Shown one piece after another: positions 42,764 to 53,995 of a stretch of DNA of 64,000 nt. This DNA comes from Dryocosmus kuriphilus. Lineage: Eukaryota; Arthropoda; Insecta; Hymenoptera; Cynipidae. The notes under the pieces are model-generated. The model searched no databases, was not told where the DNA came from, and saw only the letters and a program-made list of their open reading frames with translations. The DNA is taken from assembly GCA_038277395.1 (NCBI GenBank), contig CM076190.1, positions 241,905,256 to 241,969,255 of the forward strand. Reading direction: 5' to 3'. Position numbers and translations under genes: made by a program. The stretch's first letter is position 1. Every line of letters begins with the position of its first letter.

Positions 42764-43730
42764 TCAGGTGCGTGTAGACCAAACAAGTTCCACTTCGCTT
42801 GTAATGTATGAGATTAAGACAGCTGTAAGTTCTAAGAATACTATTTCAAAGTATAACACGACGAAACTTTTCTCTAGTTTAAATTGTACCTGGTTTTTAA
42901 TATACGCAAATTTAAATTTAATTATATGTCGGATTAAATCCTCATTCGGTGCGTTTATTTTTTCGGAAATTATATAGTTGACAATGGTTTCAATTAATAG
43001 ATCCTTGCACAGTTCAACATTTTTTATCAATCGCTCAATTCTTCTGAAGCGTTCGTCGACACACACAATTACATTTTTCAGACCCTCGAAAGTCGGTTTT
43101 TGTAGAATAACTTCTACGGTATACACCTTTGTCTTTTTTACACTGACCTCACCATGCTGGGCGTCATTGTCAGGCTCGTCGTTTTTGATGTCCGTAAAGA
43201 GTATCGCTTTGTGCCCGCGAGCAGTAGTGAAGACTAGTCGGTATTTTCCCAGGTGAATGGTCTGTAGATATAAAGGTGAATCTCCAAAAGAAAAGTATGC
43301 CTCTATTATATCCATATGCTGTTGCAGTTTTGTCCAGGTTTCAGAGTTAAAAGTAAGTCGACTACCTGTACTGTTCATAAGTTTAATTACTGGTAGAAAT
43401 TTTCCATATGATTGAACTTCCAGACCGATTAGAATTGATTTGGAAAACGATTGATTCAGTCCGTAAATGGTAGGTAAAATCAATTGTTGCGAAGTTCTTT
43501 TTATTGTGTTTGTAGACAAAAGGACTAAGCGTTTTAAAGCATCTTTAGTCAGAACCTGCTTAAGTAGTGTGGTCTTGGGTTTGATTCTTTTCCTTTTTTA
43601 ATGATTCAGGAACAGTGGCACTAGTTTCTGTCTGACTCATCACTTCACTAGTATTCGCAGACGTTGACTTTGAAAACTGAGAGTTTTGTGACAACTCTAC
43701 TTCTACTGCACTGAAGTTAGCTTGCGACAT
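42764..43730 (-). CDS. Unknown element gene, left arm copy (two frames)
   Basis: The TATA box at 43784-43792 lies about 55 bp before the ATG at 43730-43728 (MSQANFS). The first frame, to 43560, gives a Ser/Thr/Glu/Gln-rich N-terminal part of about 56 residues. The second, open from about 43600 to 42764, gives LKQVLTKDALKRLVLLSTN and the conserved domain with LILPTIYGLN, ILIGLEVQSYGKFLPVIKL, LTFNSETW, HMDIIEAYF and PTFEGLKNVIVCVDERFRR. A single-base shift near an A-rich run (about 43590-43600) separates the frames, and it is shared with the right arm. The beta-strand/W/helix pattern recalls single-stranded-DNA-binding PC4-like folds, a guess only. No known family name. Confidence 0.65.
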
Positions 43731-43783
43731 GATTTCGTTCAGATATAAAAAATGCAACTAATGTAGAACTCGTCTTTGCGCGG

Positions 43784-43792
43784 GTTTATATA
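43784..43792 (-). promoter_or_regulatory. TATA box of the unknown gene, left arm
   Basis: TATATAAAC on the minus strand. About 30 bp downstream is TTCTACATTAGTTGC, a plausible start region, and the ATG follows about 55 bp from the box. The box is kept in the right arm. Confidence 0.55.
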
Positions 43793-43959
43793 CGAAAACC
43801 ATATGTGGGTTGGGATGAATTGATGTTTGGAGGGGAAAGACGAAAACCAGTGAGCGTGAGAACCGTTAGTATCCCCACATGTAAGCATGTGTATAAATCA
43901 CCTTTGTAACGGTCAACCAAAGAATAAAATTATTTTTCCAGAAAACGAACAAAAGGTAA

Positions 43960-44420
43960 TGTGTTAACTATAAATCACACATGAGTTCGTATTTCTGAGA
44001 GTTAAGCAGAGATCAAACCATATACAAAAGAATGGATATATAAATAACTCCAGAGAAGCCTTATTTTCAAAAATTATAGAAAGGAACACCTGGTTGTCAT
44101 AAATTACATAAAAGAATTCGGATTTCTTAAAATCGAAAAAAGAACACACATGTTTAAAATATATAAAAGAATAAATATATAAATTACACAAAAGAATTTA
44201 TATTTTCCAGAAATTAAAGAAAAGAACACCTGCGTGGTATAAATAATACCAAAAAATTTGTATTTTCCTAGAATAACACGTGGTTCAACCCATAAATTAC
44301 GCATGAGTCACACCTTACATAAAGAGGGTAAATCGTAAAATTCCATATTTTTTAGAAGGTATGTAATTGTATTATAGAGCAAAAAAGTAATAAATTACGC
44401 ATGTGTCTATAGAAAAGGTC
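43960..44420. repeat. 68-bp-type tandem repeat, left arm
   Basis: Phrases ATAAATTACACAAAAGAATT, TTTTCCAGAAATTA and AAAGAACACCTG return about every 65-70 bp (near 43970, 44095, 44170 and 44240). Mirror copy at 55690-56140. Confidence 0.7.
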
Positions 44421-44609
44421 TACTAAAGAAATCGATTTATTGAATTTTTTCAAAAATAGTACAATGACACGATAAAAGTGGGTGTTCGTTAGTACCTAAT
44501 GATTATTGAGGGCAAAGAAAACTTTTTCGTTGGAGTATTCAGAAAAAGAAACAATGCAGCTTTACAATGAAAAGTTTCCCACATATCTTTTAACACGAAG
44601 ATCAAATAA

Positions 44610-44850
44610 AAAATCTGCCCGCTTCGCGGGCACATTCTCTTCGTTCACTTCGCACTCGATACGTTATTTACGGCACTCGCGCTTCGCGTTCGATAGGTTG
44701 TTCACCTCGCGCCACGCGCTCGGTGTTTATGGTTCCTATATACCTTTAAATTAAAAATTACAAAAGAAACTATTTTACTTAAGGCTCTATCGCCCTTAAG
44801 GAATACATTCTCATCATGACACTCGCGTTTCGCGCTCGATAATTATATTT
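44610..44850. repeat. GCGCTTCGCGC palindrome cluster, left arm
   Basis: Five variants of CACTCGCGCTTCGCGCTCGATA occur near 44620, 44650, 44676, 44703 and 44820. Each core can fold as a short GC hairpin in otherwise A+T-rich DNA. Mirror cluster at 55255-55490. Confidence 0.8.
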
Positions 44851-44879
44851 CTTAAAAACACATTGTAGATTGGTAAAGC

Positions 44880-45520
44880 TCTTTGTGATTTTCAAAATTT
44901 TCACAATACAGGATTTCGATTCTTAAAAGTAAAACGATGAGTCTTATAAATAAATTTTGTAGCTCTTTCCAAGGTGAACAATTCTGCTTCTTAATATTTT
45001 CTCATATCTTGCATAGTTTTGCTGAAAAGTGGTTTTATTTATATTTCATAATACATTTCACGAATGACTCAACAACTACGCATCTGCTCAAAAAAACGAT
45101 AGAGAACAAATTTGTAGATCTTTTTGAGGCGAAAAACTTTGTTGAGTATTATTTTTCCGTATCTTGCATGGTTTGGAGGAAAATTTGAAAATCTTGATTT
45201 TTAATAACGTTTTATCGATTGAAACAAAAACCGTGCATTTTGTCAAAAAATGGTTGAAAAAATATTTGTAGACCTTTTTAAATTGAACAACTTTGTTTTT
45301 TGCTATTTTTTTGTATCTTAAATATTTTGGCGGGAAACCAGGGTTTCTTAATTTTAATAGCGTTTTTTTGATTAAAACAAAACCCGCTCATTTTATCAAA
45401 AAACGGTTGGGACAAAATTTGTAGATTTTTTTAAGATGAACAATTTCACTTTCGTGCACTTTTTTTTTTATCTCTCATAGTTTAGCCGAAAAATGGATTT
45501 TTTGATTTTGTGAAAACCGT
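44880..45520. repeat. 135-bp tandem repeat, left arm
   Basis: An AAATTTGTAGATCTTTTT block followed by GAACAATTT and TTTTGTATCTTGCATAGTTT returns near 44965, 45105, 45262 and 45420. Open frames here and at 45523-45843 (an Asp/Asn-rich run) follow the repeat and I do not regard them as genes. Mirror copy at 54560-55210. Confidence 0.7.
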
Positions 45521-45844
45521 TTTTGATGGATAAAAACATAATCGTTGGCCAAAAACTGCTGGTTAACGAACCTGTCCTTTCCTTTTACCCCTTTAAGAAG
45601 TGTACCAAAGCGCACTCCAATCCGGTTAGTCCTTCGAAAGTTATCGTGGGAACAGACTCCAACGACGACGACAACGATAACGACGACGAAAACAGACAGA
45701 CAGTCACCGTCGTAAAAACCGTTTTTTCGGATTCAGGAGGTCTCAAAACGTGGAGATTTCACGAAATCCGCGAATGTCAAATTTTACATAAATCTAATAC
45801 CTTCTCTGATGAGAATGTAAAAACAGGAAATACCAAAATTTGAT

Positions 45845-47000
45845 TCTTTGAAGTAAAAGATTGTCATTGAAAAATGAATGTAGGAGGTTTTTGTCAATCC
45901 GTAGACAATATGTTGGTTTCAAAAACTCGGGAAGACTACTCGTAAATATAAGACAGAAGAAAAAAGAATAAAATTTCCTCTAATTACAGTACGATGAACG
46001 TGCAGACTCAGCTACCAAGCCCTCACCTCATCTGATGAAAAATTTTTGGAAACAATTTTTTTGACAAATGGACATTCACGCTTGTTTTCGAATAATGTTA
46101 CAAAACGGTTTTCCCTACGATCAAACAATGAATACAAGTAACCGTATTTCCTAGAAATTACATATCCGACGAGTTTCCTATTGTCTGTCGGTCTTCCCAC
46201 AACAAGAAAAAATCATTGGTAGGCGTGCATGTGAGTGGGGGATGGTGTTGACAAAGCTGAAACCGGTTTAGACATTTGCTTTTTGTATGATCTGCATTTT
46301 CAGGCATACAGGAGGACTCACATGCAGGAGGTGGAAGCATTAATCAGAACAAAAATGATTTTTAAGGAAAGGCTTTACCACTAAAGCTTTTTTTCATCTC
46401 ACATAAAGGTTTGTTTATTTTCACATTTCTGTAAAAGTATTGCTCCTCTGCGTGGACAAAATTCACAACTGAAAATAATTTTTAAACAAATTCTCCACTG
46501 ACATTTTTGCTTAAAATTATGGAAAATAAAAATTACTCAAACAGTGTATCTTTGTCATTAACTTTCTATGCAAAAATTGTTTCAAACGAGCATTAATTCT
46601 ATAAATTTTGCATTGAATTAGAAAGGTAGCTCCTACCACGAATTTCAATCAGTCCGACATATGTTTCGTAAAAGAAAAAGCCATGGACAATATTTCGAAA
46701 AATTACATTTTTTTCTCAAGAAAATTAGTTATGGGAAAACTTTTATCACAGAAAATGAAAATTTTTCCATTGGTCGTCAATCATTTTCTACATTACATTC
46801 TCTAGCACTATTTTTTTTGCGTTTTTTACAAAAGCACTTTTTTTTTGCGGAAAAATCCTTTGTTTTTTATATTTTTTTTAATTTTAATAAAAGCTGAACA
46901 TTTTTTCATAATTGGAAGCAAAGAAATTTCAACGAAGCATAACACAAACAAAGTTTGAAAATTCTATTCAAGAGAACAAAAAAAAATTATAATTCTGATA
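45845..47000. other. No gene recognised in this part of the left arm
   Basis: A+T-rich. A 60-codon minus-strand frame at 46158-46340 (five Cys, MLPPPACESS start) is kept in the right arm with two changes, but nothing shows it is expressed. A 411-bp segment found in the right arm is absent at about 46100. Confidence 0.5.
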
Positions 47001-48900
47001 AAAAATATTGACTGATGTTTTTTTTTGAAGCTTATAAAATATTTTTTTTAAACATGTTTGTCACAATTTAATCAGTAAGATTTAAAAGAGCAGAAAATGA
47101 TTTCTTATAGATAGAGCTGTACACTTTTTCGAAATGTCGTAAACTTTTTTTTTTTCTTTTTACTCTAAATATTTTTGAACAATTTTCCCTATTATCTTCC
47201 TGGTTAAGAAGTCATTTTAAAGTTTGAATCGTAGATACTTTTCTAAATATATGTTTGATATTTTGTATGTATTCATTTTATTTTTTTCTCTAGTTGTTGT
47301 AATAAAATATTGTTCATTTATTTGCTTCTAAAAGGTTTTAAAGATTAAAAATGATTTACTAGAGTCTGGTGTATGTTTTTAAAAATTTATTCCTTCTCGG
47401 GTGGTTCTAGTAAAATATTTTTCAATCATTTATTTTTAAAAACTTTAAAGATTAAAGCAGCTGTCCTAAAGTCTGTTTTTATGCTTTTTAAAACTTTGTG
47501 AGACTTTTTTCTTTTCTGTTCTTTTTCAACACAAAGGATCACAATCTTTATCAAAAATAAGTTCTAGAAATACTTACAAATATTTGAGTGGCTATAATTG
47601 ATTTACAGTATTGGAAAAGCTTTTGCATTAAATTGTGATTGATATATTTTTTTAACTTGCAAAATATTTCTTTAAACATGTTTGTCATAATATATACAAT
47701 AAAATTTAAGAGATTAGAATATGTTTTCTTATAGATACTGTTGTACACTTTTTTGAAACGTTGGAAAAATTTTTTCATTTTCCATTTACTCTAAATATTT
47801 AAAAATAATTTTCCCCTTTATTTTCCTGGTTAATAAGTCTTTTTAAAGTTTGAATCGTAGATATTTTTATAAATATGTATTTTTAATAAAATTTGCTTAA
47901 CACGTTTTTCTTGTTTTCCTTTATGAAATTTTATTTGACTTTTTTCTCTAGTGATTGTAATCAAATATTTTCCATTCATGTATTTTTAAAATGTTTTAAA
48001 GATTATAAATGATTTACTAGAGTCTGGTTTATGTTTTCAAAAATTTATTTTTTCTCTAGTGGTTCTAATTAAATATTTTTCCATCATTTTTTTTTAAATT
48101 TGAAAGATTAAAAATTATTTATTGGAGTCTGGTTTATGGCTTCTAAAAGTTTGTAAGACCTTTTCTTTTATTTTTCAGCACAGAAAAATCACAATCTTTA
48201 TCAAAAATAATTTTTAAAAATATTTACGAATATTTAACTGTTTATAATTGATTTAAAATATCAGAAAAAGTTTTTGTGTTAAACTGCGATTGATGTTTTT
48301 TTTTGTTAAACTTGCAAATATTTTTTTTAAAACATGTTTTTCACTATATATGCAATAAGATTTAAAGGAGTAGAAAATGTTTTCTTATAGATACTGTTGT
48401 ACAATTCTTTGAAATATTGTAAAAAAATTTCCATTTTCCTTTTACTCTAAATATTTCTAAACAATTTTCCCTATGATTCTCCTGGTTAAGAAGTTTTTTA
48501 AAAGTTTGACTCGTAGACATTGTTATACATAAATATGTTTGATATGCTCAATACTTTTTCCTCGTTTTTTTTTAAATTTTATTTTTTTCTCTAGTGGTTG
48601 TAATAAAATATTTTTCATACATTTATTTTCAGAAGGTTTTAGAGATTAAAAATGCTTTACTAGAGTCTGGTTTATGTTATTGAAACTTAATTTTTTTCCT
48701 TAGGGGTACTAATAATATATTTTCCAATCAATTATTATTTTAAATTTGAAATATTAAAAATCCTTTACTAGAATCTGGTTTATGCTTTTTAAAATTTTGT
48801 AAGATTTACTTATTTTCCTTTTCAACACAGAAGAATCACAATATTTATGAAAAATATGTTCTAAAAATATTTTAAAATATTTAACTGTTCATAATTCTGT
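47000..48900. repeat. Three tandem units of about 640 bp, left arm
   Basis: TCCTGGTTAAGAAGT returns near 47199, 47825 and 48481, and AGAGTCTGGTTTATG and TCTCTAGTGGTTGTAAT accompany it in each unit. The units are A+T-rich, noncoding and about 80-90% alike by eye. Mirror copies at 50830-52730. Confidence 0.8.
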
Positions 48901-49066
48901 GGCTACTATAACTAGAAGTTTATCAAATAATAATAAATTTTTCTATTTTAATTTTACACATAAAGAAAATGTAATGTTGCTGGCTGACGCAGCAGCTGTG
49001 AAGTCTTTGCATTATTTTCATAATAGTCAAGACATTGTCTACGAAGATGAGTCTGCTACGGAAAAG

Positions 49067-49135
49067 CGAGAGAGAGAGAGAGAGAGAGAGTGAGAGTGAG
49101 AGACTGAGTGGGTGAGAAAGAGAGAGAGCGAGCGG
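49067..49135. repeat. GA-rich microsatellite at the inner end of the left arm
   Basis: GAGAGAGAGAGAGAGAGAGA from 49070, then GTGAGAGACTGAGTGGGTGAGAAAGAGAGAGAG. Mirror CT run at 50585-50637. Confidence 0.9.
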
Positions 49136-49156
49136 TTGTCTGGGGTGGCGGCGCGC

Positions 49157-49563
49157 CCACTCCAAAAAACAAGTTACTCTCTTCACAAATTTTATTTAAC
49201 AAAAGTTATAACCAATTTGAGCATTTAAAGTCAGTTTTTGACGTAATTATGCAATATTTCGATCATTTCGAGTTCTCAATATGTTAATATAATAATAGCA
49301 AAAAATGCTTCCCGATTTATTCCATCCCAAAGTCGTTAAGTTCAAGAAAATTGTTGAATAAAAATAACATTAGCGAACGGAAGCGTCATATACGATGTAC
49401 ATGTAAAGACGCGTGTGCAAATGTGTAGAGTAGGGTGGCTAGGTAATGTTAATTTTATTCAGCAATTGTCTTGAAGTCAAAAACTGATATTAAAAGTGAA
49501 AACTGTTTATAACTTTTGTCATATAAACTTTGTGAAGGGAGTAACTTGTTTTTGGAAGGAGTT
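49157..49563. mobile_element. Small foldback (MITE-like) element in the loop
   Basis: CCACTCCAAAAAACAAGTTACTC at 49158 pairs with GAGTAACTTGTTTTTGGAAGG near 49530-49553. The pairing continues with AACAAAAGTTATAA against TTATAACTTTTGTC and with GAAAATTGTTGAATAAAAAT against ATTTTATTCAGCAATTGTC. The left half has about 100 bp extra. No coding potential. It marks the edge between the left arm and the loop. Confidence 0.65.
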
Positions 49564-49809
49564 TTTTGAGAGAAATTTGTTGAGGCCTAATACGTTATTG
49601 TATGTTAATTAATAAAGAAAATGGACGTCAGCCAAGATAGGTCTATCTGAGGCCTGCCAACCCTAGACAAACACTAACGTAATGATTGTCGCCTTACACT
49701 CCATTTACGATGTAACGCACCGCACCGGAGCGAATCGTACCACGCTCACCATAAATACGACGCGTAACAATGGACCGGGGTAGGCACAGGTTGTCCTTTC
49801 TCGCTATTG
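49564..49809. other. Loop segment without recognised gene
   Basis: Mixed-composition DNA between the MITE-like element and the polymerase fragment. The polymerase-like frame may extend here in broken form. Confidence 0.4.
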
Positions 49810-50353
49810 TTAAAAGAGAACGCTTTTTAACATCCTCGCTGGTAAGACGACGTTTCGCCGACCTGCACCATGGCCATATTTAATCCATCCAAAATAAACC
49901 ATGAAGGATTGATCAATTAAAAAATCAACGTTGCTTTGAATAGCACTGAAAAGGACCCTATCTGTGTCACTAACTTTCCCTATTAAATATTTGTATAATT
50001 CCCGAACAGCGTTTTCACAATATTCGACGACTTCTCCGGCCTGATTATTTTCCGGTTCGTTTATACGGATTTTCAATTCAACCCCCCCAGAGATTAAATT
50101 TTGGGTAAAACCGCGATCTCTCAAATTCAATATAAAAATATTTCTCTCCCTCAACTTGTTGTTGAGGTTGTTGCTCCTCATGTTGCTCCGGTTGTTGCTG
50201 CTGGTTTAAAAGAATTTGTAAGCATAAAAAATAAAATAAGGAAAATTGTTTAAAATAAATTGCAATAAACGCAAGTTTAAAAATTAAAGAAACAAATAAT
50301 TTAAATTGTATATACTTGTTTTTATTTATTTCATTTAAACGCAACCAGGCCAA
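49810..50353 (-). pseudogene. Fragment like the N-terminal region of protein-primed PolB
   Basis: Two minus-strand frames overlap: 50353-50078, with a Gln/Glu-rich stretch (NQQQQPEQHEEQQPQQQ), and 50181-49810. The second reads GVELKIRINEPENNQAGEVVEY, KYLIGKVSDTDRV and SNVDFLIDQSFMVYF. By eye GVELKIRINEPE lines up with GLKFKLKVSPPGEDN and VSDTDRV with SCDPNDVVGL in the polymerase pseudogene near 17865-17985. A run of seven C at about 50084-50090 is where the frames part. No polymerase catalytic domain is present, so this is at best a 5' fragment. Confidence 0.45.
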
Positions 50354-50555
50354 TGAGCTTATTAGTCTGGTTGCAGCAGCCGCGTGTCAATCAGCTGGTT
50401 AACTGCAAATAGTAGCTAAAAACCAAAATATTAGCTTAAACACCCCGCCCATGTCTCCTATGAGCTCACAAGGAGGCATGGTTACAGCCGCGGTCACCGT
50501 CGCCCCCTCCACCGCCAACGACACCGCCTCCGCCCCGGCAGTTGACAGGGGTTGC
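50354..50555. other. G+C-rich loop segment
   Basis: 50450-50555 is unusually G+C-rich (for example CGGTCACCGTCGCCCCCTCC) and ends at GGCGCGCCGCC, where the right arm begins. It could be a leader or promoter of the polymerase-like fragment, which reads away from it. No clear gene. Confidence 0.35.
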
Positions 50556-50829
50556 GGCGCGCCGCCACCCCAGAAAACCGCTCGCTCTCTCTCTTCCTCA
50601 CCCACTCAGTCTCTCACTCTCTCTCTCTCTCTCTCTCGCTTTTCCGTAGCAGACTCATCTTCGTAGACAATGTCTTGACCATTATGAAAATAATGCAAAG
50701 ACTTCACAGCTGCTGCGTCAGCCAGCAACATTACATTTTCTTTACGTGTAAAATTAAAATAGAAAAATTTATTATTATTTGATAAACTTCTAGTTATAGT
50801 AGCCACAGAATTATGAACAGTTAAATATT

Positions 50830-52730
50830 TTAAAATATTTTTAGAACATATTTTTCATAAATATTGTGATTCTTCTGTGTTGAAAAGGAAAATAAGTAAA
50901 TCTTACAAAATTTTAAAAAGCATAAACCAGATTCTAATAAAGGATTTTTAATATTTCAAATTTTTAAAAATAATTGATTGAAAAATATATTATTAGTACC
51001 CCTAAGGAAAAAAATTAAGTTTCAATAACATAAACCAGACTCTAGTAAAGCATTTTTAATCTCTAAAACCTTCTGAAAATAAATGTATGAAAAATATTTT
51101 ATTACAACCACTAGAGAAAAAAATAAAATTAAAAAAAAAAAACGAGGAAAAAGTATTGAGCATATCAAACATATTTATGTATAACAATGTCTACGAGTCA
51201 AACTTTTAAAAAACTTCTTAACCAGGAGAATCATAGGGAAAATTGTTTAGAAATATTTAGAGTAAAAGGAAAATGGAAATTTTTTTACAATATTTCAAAG
51301 AATTGTACAACAGTATCTATAAGAAAACATTTTCTACTCCTTTAAATCTTATTGAATATATTGTGAAAAACATGTTTTAAAAAAAATATTTTGCAAGTTT
51401 AACAAAAAAACATCAATCGCAGTTTAATACAAAAACTTTTTCTGATATTTTAAATCAATTATAAACAGTTAAATATTTGTAAATATTTTTAAAAATTATT
51501 TTTGATAAAGATTGTGATTTTTCTGTGCTGAAAAATAAAAGAAAAGGTCTTACAAACTTTTAGAAGCCATAAACCAGACTCCAATAAATAATTTTTAATC
51601 TTTCAAATTTAAAAAGAAATGATGGAAAAATATTTAATTAGAACCACTAGAGAAAAAATAAATTTTTGAAAATATAAACCAGACTCTAGTAAATCATTTA
51701 TAATCTTTAAAACATTTTAAAAATAAATGAATGGAAAATATTTGATTACAACCACTAGAGAAAAAAGTCAAATAAAATTTCATAAAGGAAAAAACAAGAA
51801 AAACGTGTTAAGCAAAATTTTATCAAAAATACATATTTATAAAAATATCTACGATTCAAACTTTAAAAAGACTTATTAACCAGGAAAATAAAGGGGAAAA
51901 TTATTTTTAAATATTTAGAATAAATGGAAAATGAAAAAAATTTTCCAACGTTTCAAAAAAGTGTACAACAGTATCTATAAGAAAACATATTCTAATCTCT
52001 TAAATTTTATTGTATATATTATGACAAACATGTTTAAAGAAATATTTTACAAGTTAAAAAAATATATCGATCACGATTTAATGCAAAATCTTTTCCAATA
52101 CTGTAAATCAATTATAGCCAGTCAAATATTTGTAAGTATTTCTAGAACTTATTTTTGATAAAGATTGTGATCCTTTGTGTTGAAAAAGAACAGAAAAGAA
52201 AAAAGTCTCACAAAGTTTTAAAAAGCATAAAAACAGACTTTAGGACAGCTGCTTTAATCTTTAAAGTTTTTAAAAATAAATGATTGAAAAATATTTTACT
52301 AGAACCACCCGAGAAGGAATAAATTTTTAAAAACATACACCAGACTCTAGTAAATCATTTTTAATCTTTAAAACCTTTTAGAAGCAAATAAATGAACAAT
52401 ATTTTATTACAACAACTAGAGAAAAAAATAAAATGAATACATACAAAATATCAAACATATTTAGAAAAGTATCTACGATTCAAACTTTAAAATGACTTCT
52501 TAACCAGGAAGATAATAGGGAAAATTGTTCAAAAATATTTAGAGTAAAAAGAAAAAAAAAGTTTACGACATTTCGAAAAAGTGTACAGCTCTATCTATAA
52601 GAAATCATTTTCTGCTCTTTTAAATCTTACTGATTAAATTGTGACAAACATGTTTAAAAAAAATATTTTATAAGCTTCAAAAAAAAACATCAGTCAATAT
52701 TTTTTATCAGAATTATAATTTTTTTTTGTT
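50830..52730. repeat. Three tandem units of about 640 bp, right arm
   Basis: Inverse of the units at 47000-48900; AACCAGGA blocks near 51221, 51879 and 52502. Confidence 0.8.
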
Positions 52731-53579
52731 CTCTTGAATAGAATTTTCAAACTTTGTTTGTATTATGCTTCGTTGAAATTTCTTTGCTTCCAATTATAAA
52801 AAAATGTTCAGCTTTTATTAAAATTAAAAAACGAATATAAAAAACAAAGGATTTTTCCGCAAAAAAAATAGTGCTAGAGAATGTAATGTAGAAACTGATT
52901 GACGACCAATGGAAAAATTTTCATTTTCTGTGATAAAAGTTTTCCCATAACTAATTTTCTTGAGAAAAAAAATGTAATTTTTCGAAATATTGTCCATGGC
53001 TTTTTCTTTTACGAAACATATGTCGGACTGATTGAAATTCGTGGTAGGAGCTACCTTTCTAATTCAATGCAACATTTATAGAATTAATGCTCGTTTGAAA
53101 GAATTTTTGCATAGAAAGTTAATGACAAAGATACACTGTTTGAGTAATTTTTATTTTCCATAATTTTAAGCAAAAATGTCAGTGGAGAATTTGTCTAAAA
53201 ATTATTTTCAGTTGTGAATTTTGTCCACGCAGAGGAGCAATACCTTTACAGAAATGTGAAAATAAACAAACCTTTATGTGAGATGAAAAAAAGCTTTAGT
53301 GGTAAAGCCTTTCCTTAAAAATCATTTTGTTCTGATTAATGCTTCCACCTCCTGCATGTGAGTCCTCCTGTATACCTGAAAATGCAGATCATACAAAAAG
53401 CAAATGTCTAAACCGGTTTCAGCTTTGTCAACACCATCCCCCACTCACATGCACGCCTACCAATGATTTTTTCTTGTTGTGGGAAGACCCACAGACAATA
53501 GGAAACTCGTCGGATATGTAATTTCTAGGAAATACGGTTACTTGTATTCATTGTTTGATCGTAGGGAAAACCGTTTTAC

Positions 53580-53995
53580 GTACATGTATGACAAAATGCT
53601 TCTTACTGCAATCACCATCTGTGACTTTCCTTACCAAGACTGTGATTTTTGGGAAAAACTTTCTTTCTATTCTTCATTTGTACGTATGTAACATAACATT
53701 TTCATTTGCATGTAACAAAACCGGTTTATGCGCATGTGTGGCATATATGCTCTTCCCACTCTCACCACCTACGGCTTTCCTCCTCCAAACTGCACCACCG
53801 CTCATCATTCTTTGGAAAATTATTTTAAAATTTTAAAGATTTTGTTGACACTTTTTCTGAAAATTTCTTTGAAATTTGTCATTTAGTTCTCTACTTATTT
53901 ATTTTTTGTTTTCATTTTCTTAATTTAAAAAATTTTTTTTTAAACTTGTATGGATATTACATTATTGGCAAAACTTTTGATAGAAATTGTTTTGT
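53580..53995. other. Segment of about 411 bp present only in the right arm
   Basis: The right arm reads AAAACCGTTTT, about 411 bp, then ATTGTTTTGTAACATT; the left arm joins directly as AAACCGTTTTGTAACATT. The shared GTTTT at both borders suggests a microhomology-mediated deletion in the left arm rather than an insertion in the right arm. The segment includes the short frames at 53479-53836, which look like chance. Confidence 0.7.

Larger units (their letters stand above)
42083..49156. repeat. Giant inverted repeat, left arm (7.07 kb)
   Basis: The arm runs from ATCTAGAAGTAGAATACTTG at 42083 to the GGCGGCGCGCC near 49156, and matches the right arm in inverse orientation along its whole length. 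It starts directly after the MULE stop codon. Sampled stretches differ from the other arm by about 2-3%. It carries, in order, the CCAAT/GC-box array, the unknown gene, a 68-bp repeat, the palindromes, a 135-bp repeat and three units of about 640 bp. A 0.4-kb segment present in the right arm is missing here. Confidence 0.93.

Noticed and set aside
43590..43610. Programmed -1 frameshift at A-AAA-AAG in the unknown gene
   Set aside because: A -1 shift leads into stops; the conserved domain is in the +1 frame. A simple one-base indel explains the data better.
45523..45843. A 106-codon frame with a D/N-rich run, mirrored at 54252-54575
   Set aside because: It lies at the end of the 135-bp repeat, has no start context or domain, and its acidic run comes from a GAC/GAA simple repeat. 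Kept as repeat-derived.
46158..46340. A 60-residue Cys-containing small protein kept in both arms
   Set aside because: Arms are only 2-3% diverged, so conservation of a short frame is expected by chance. No promoter or start context supports it.
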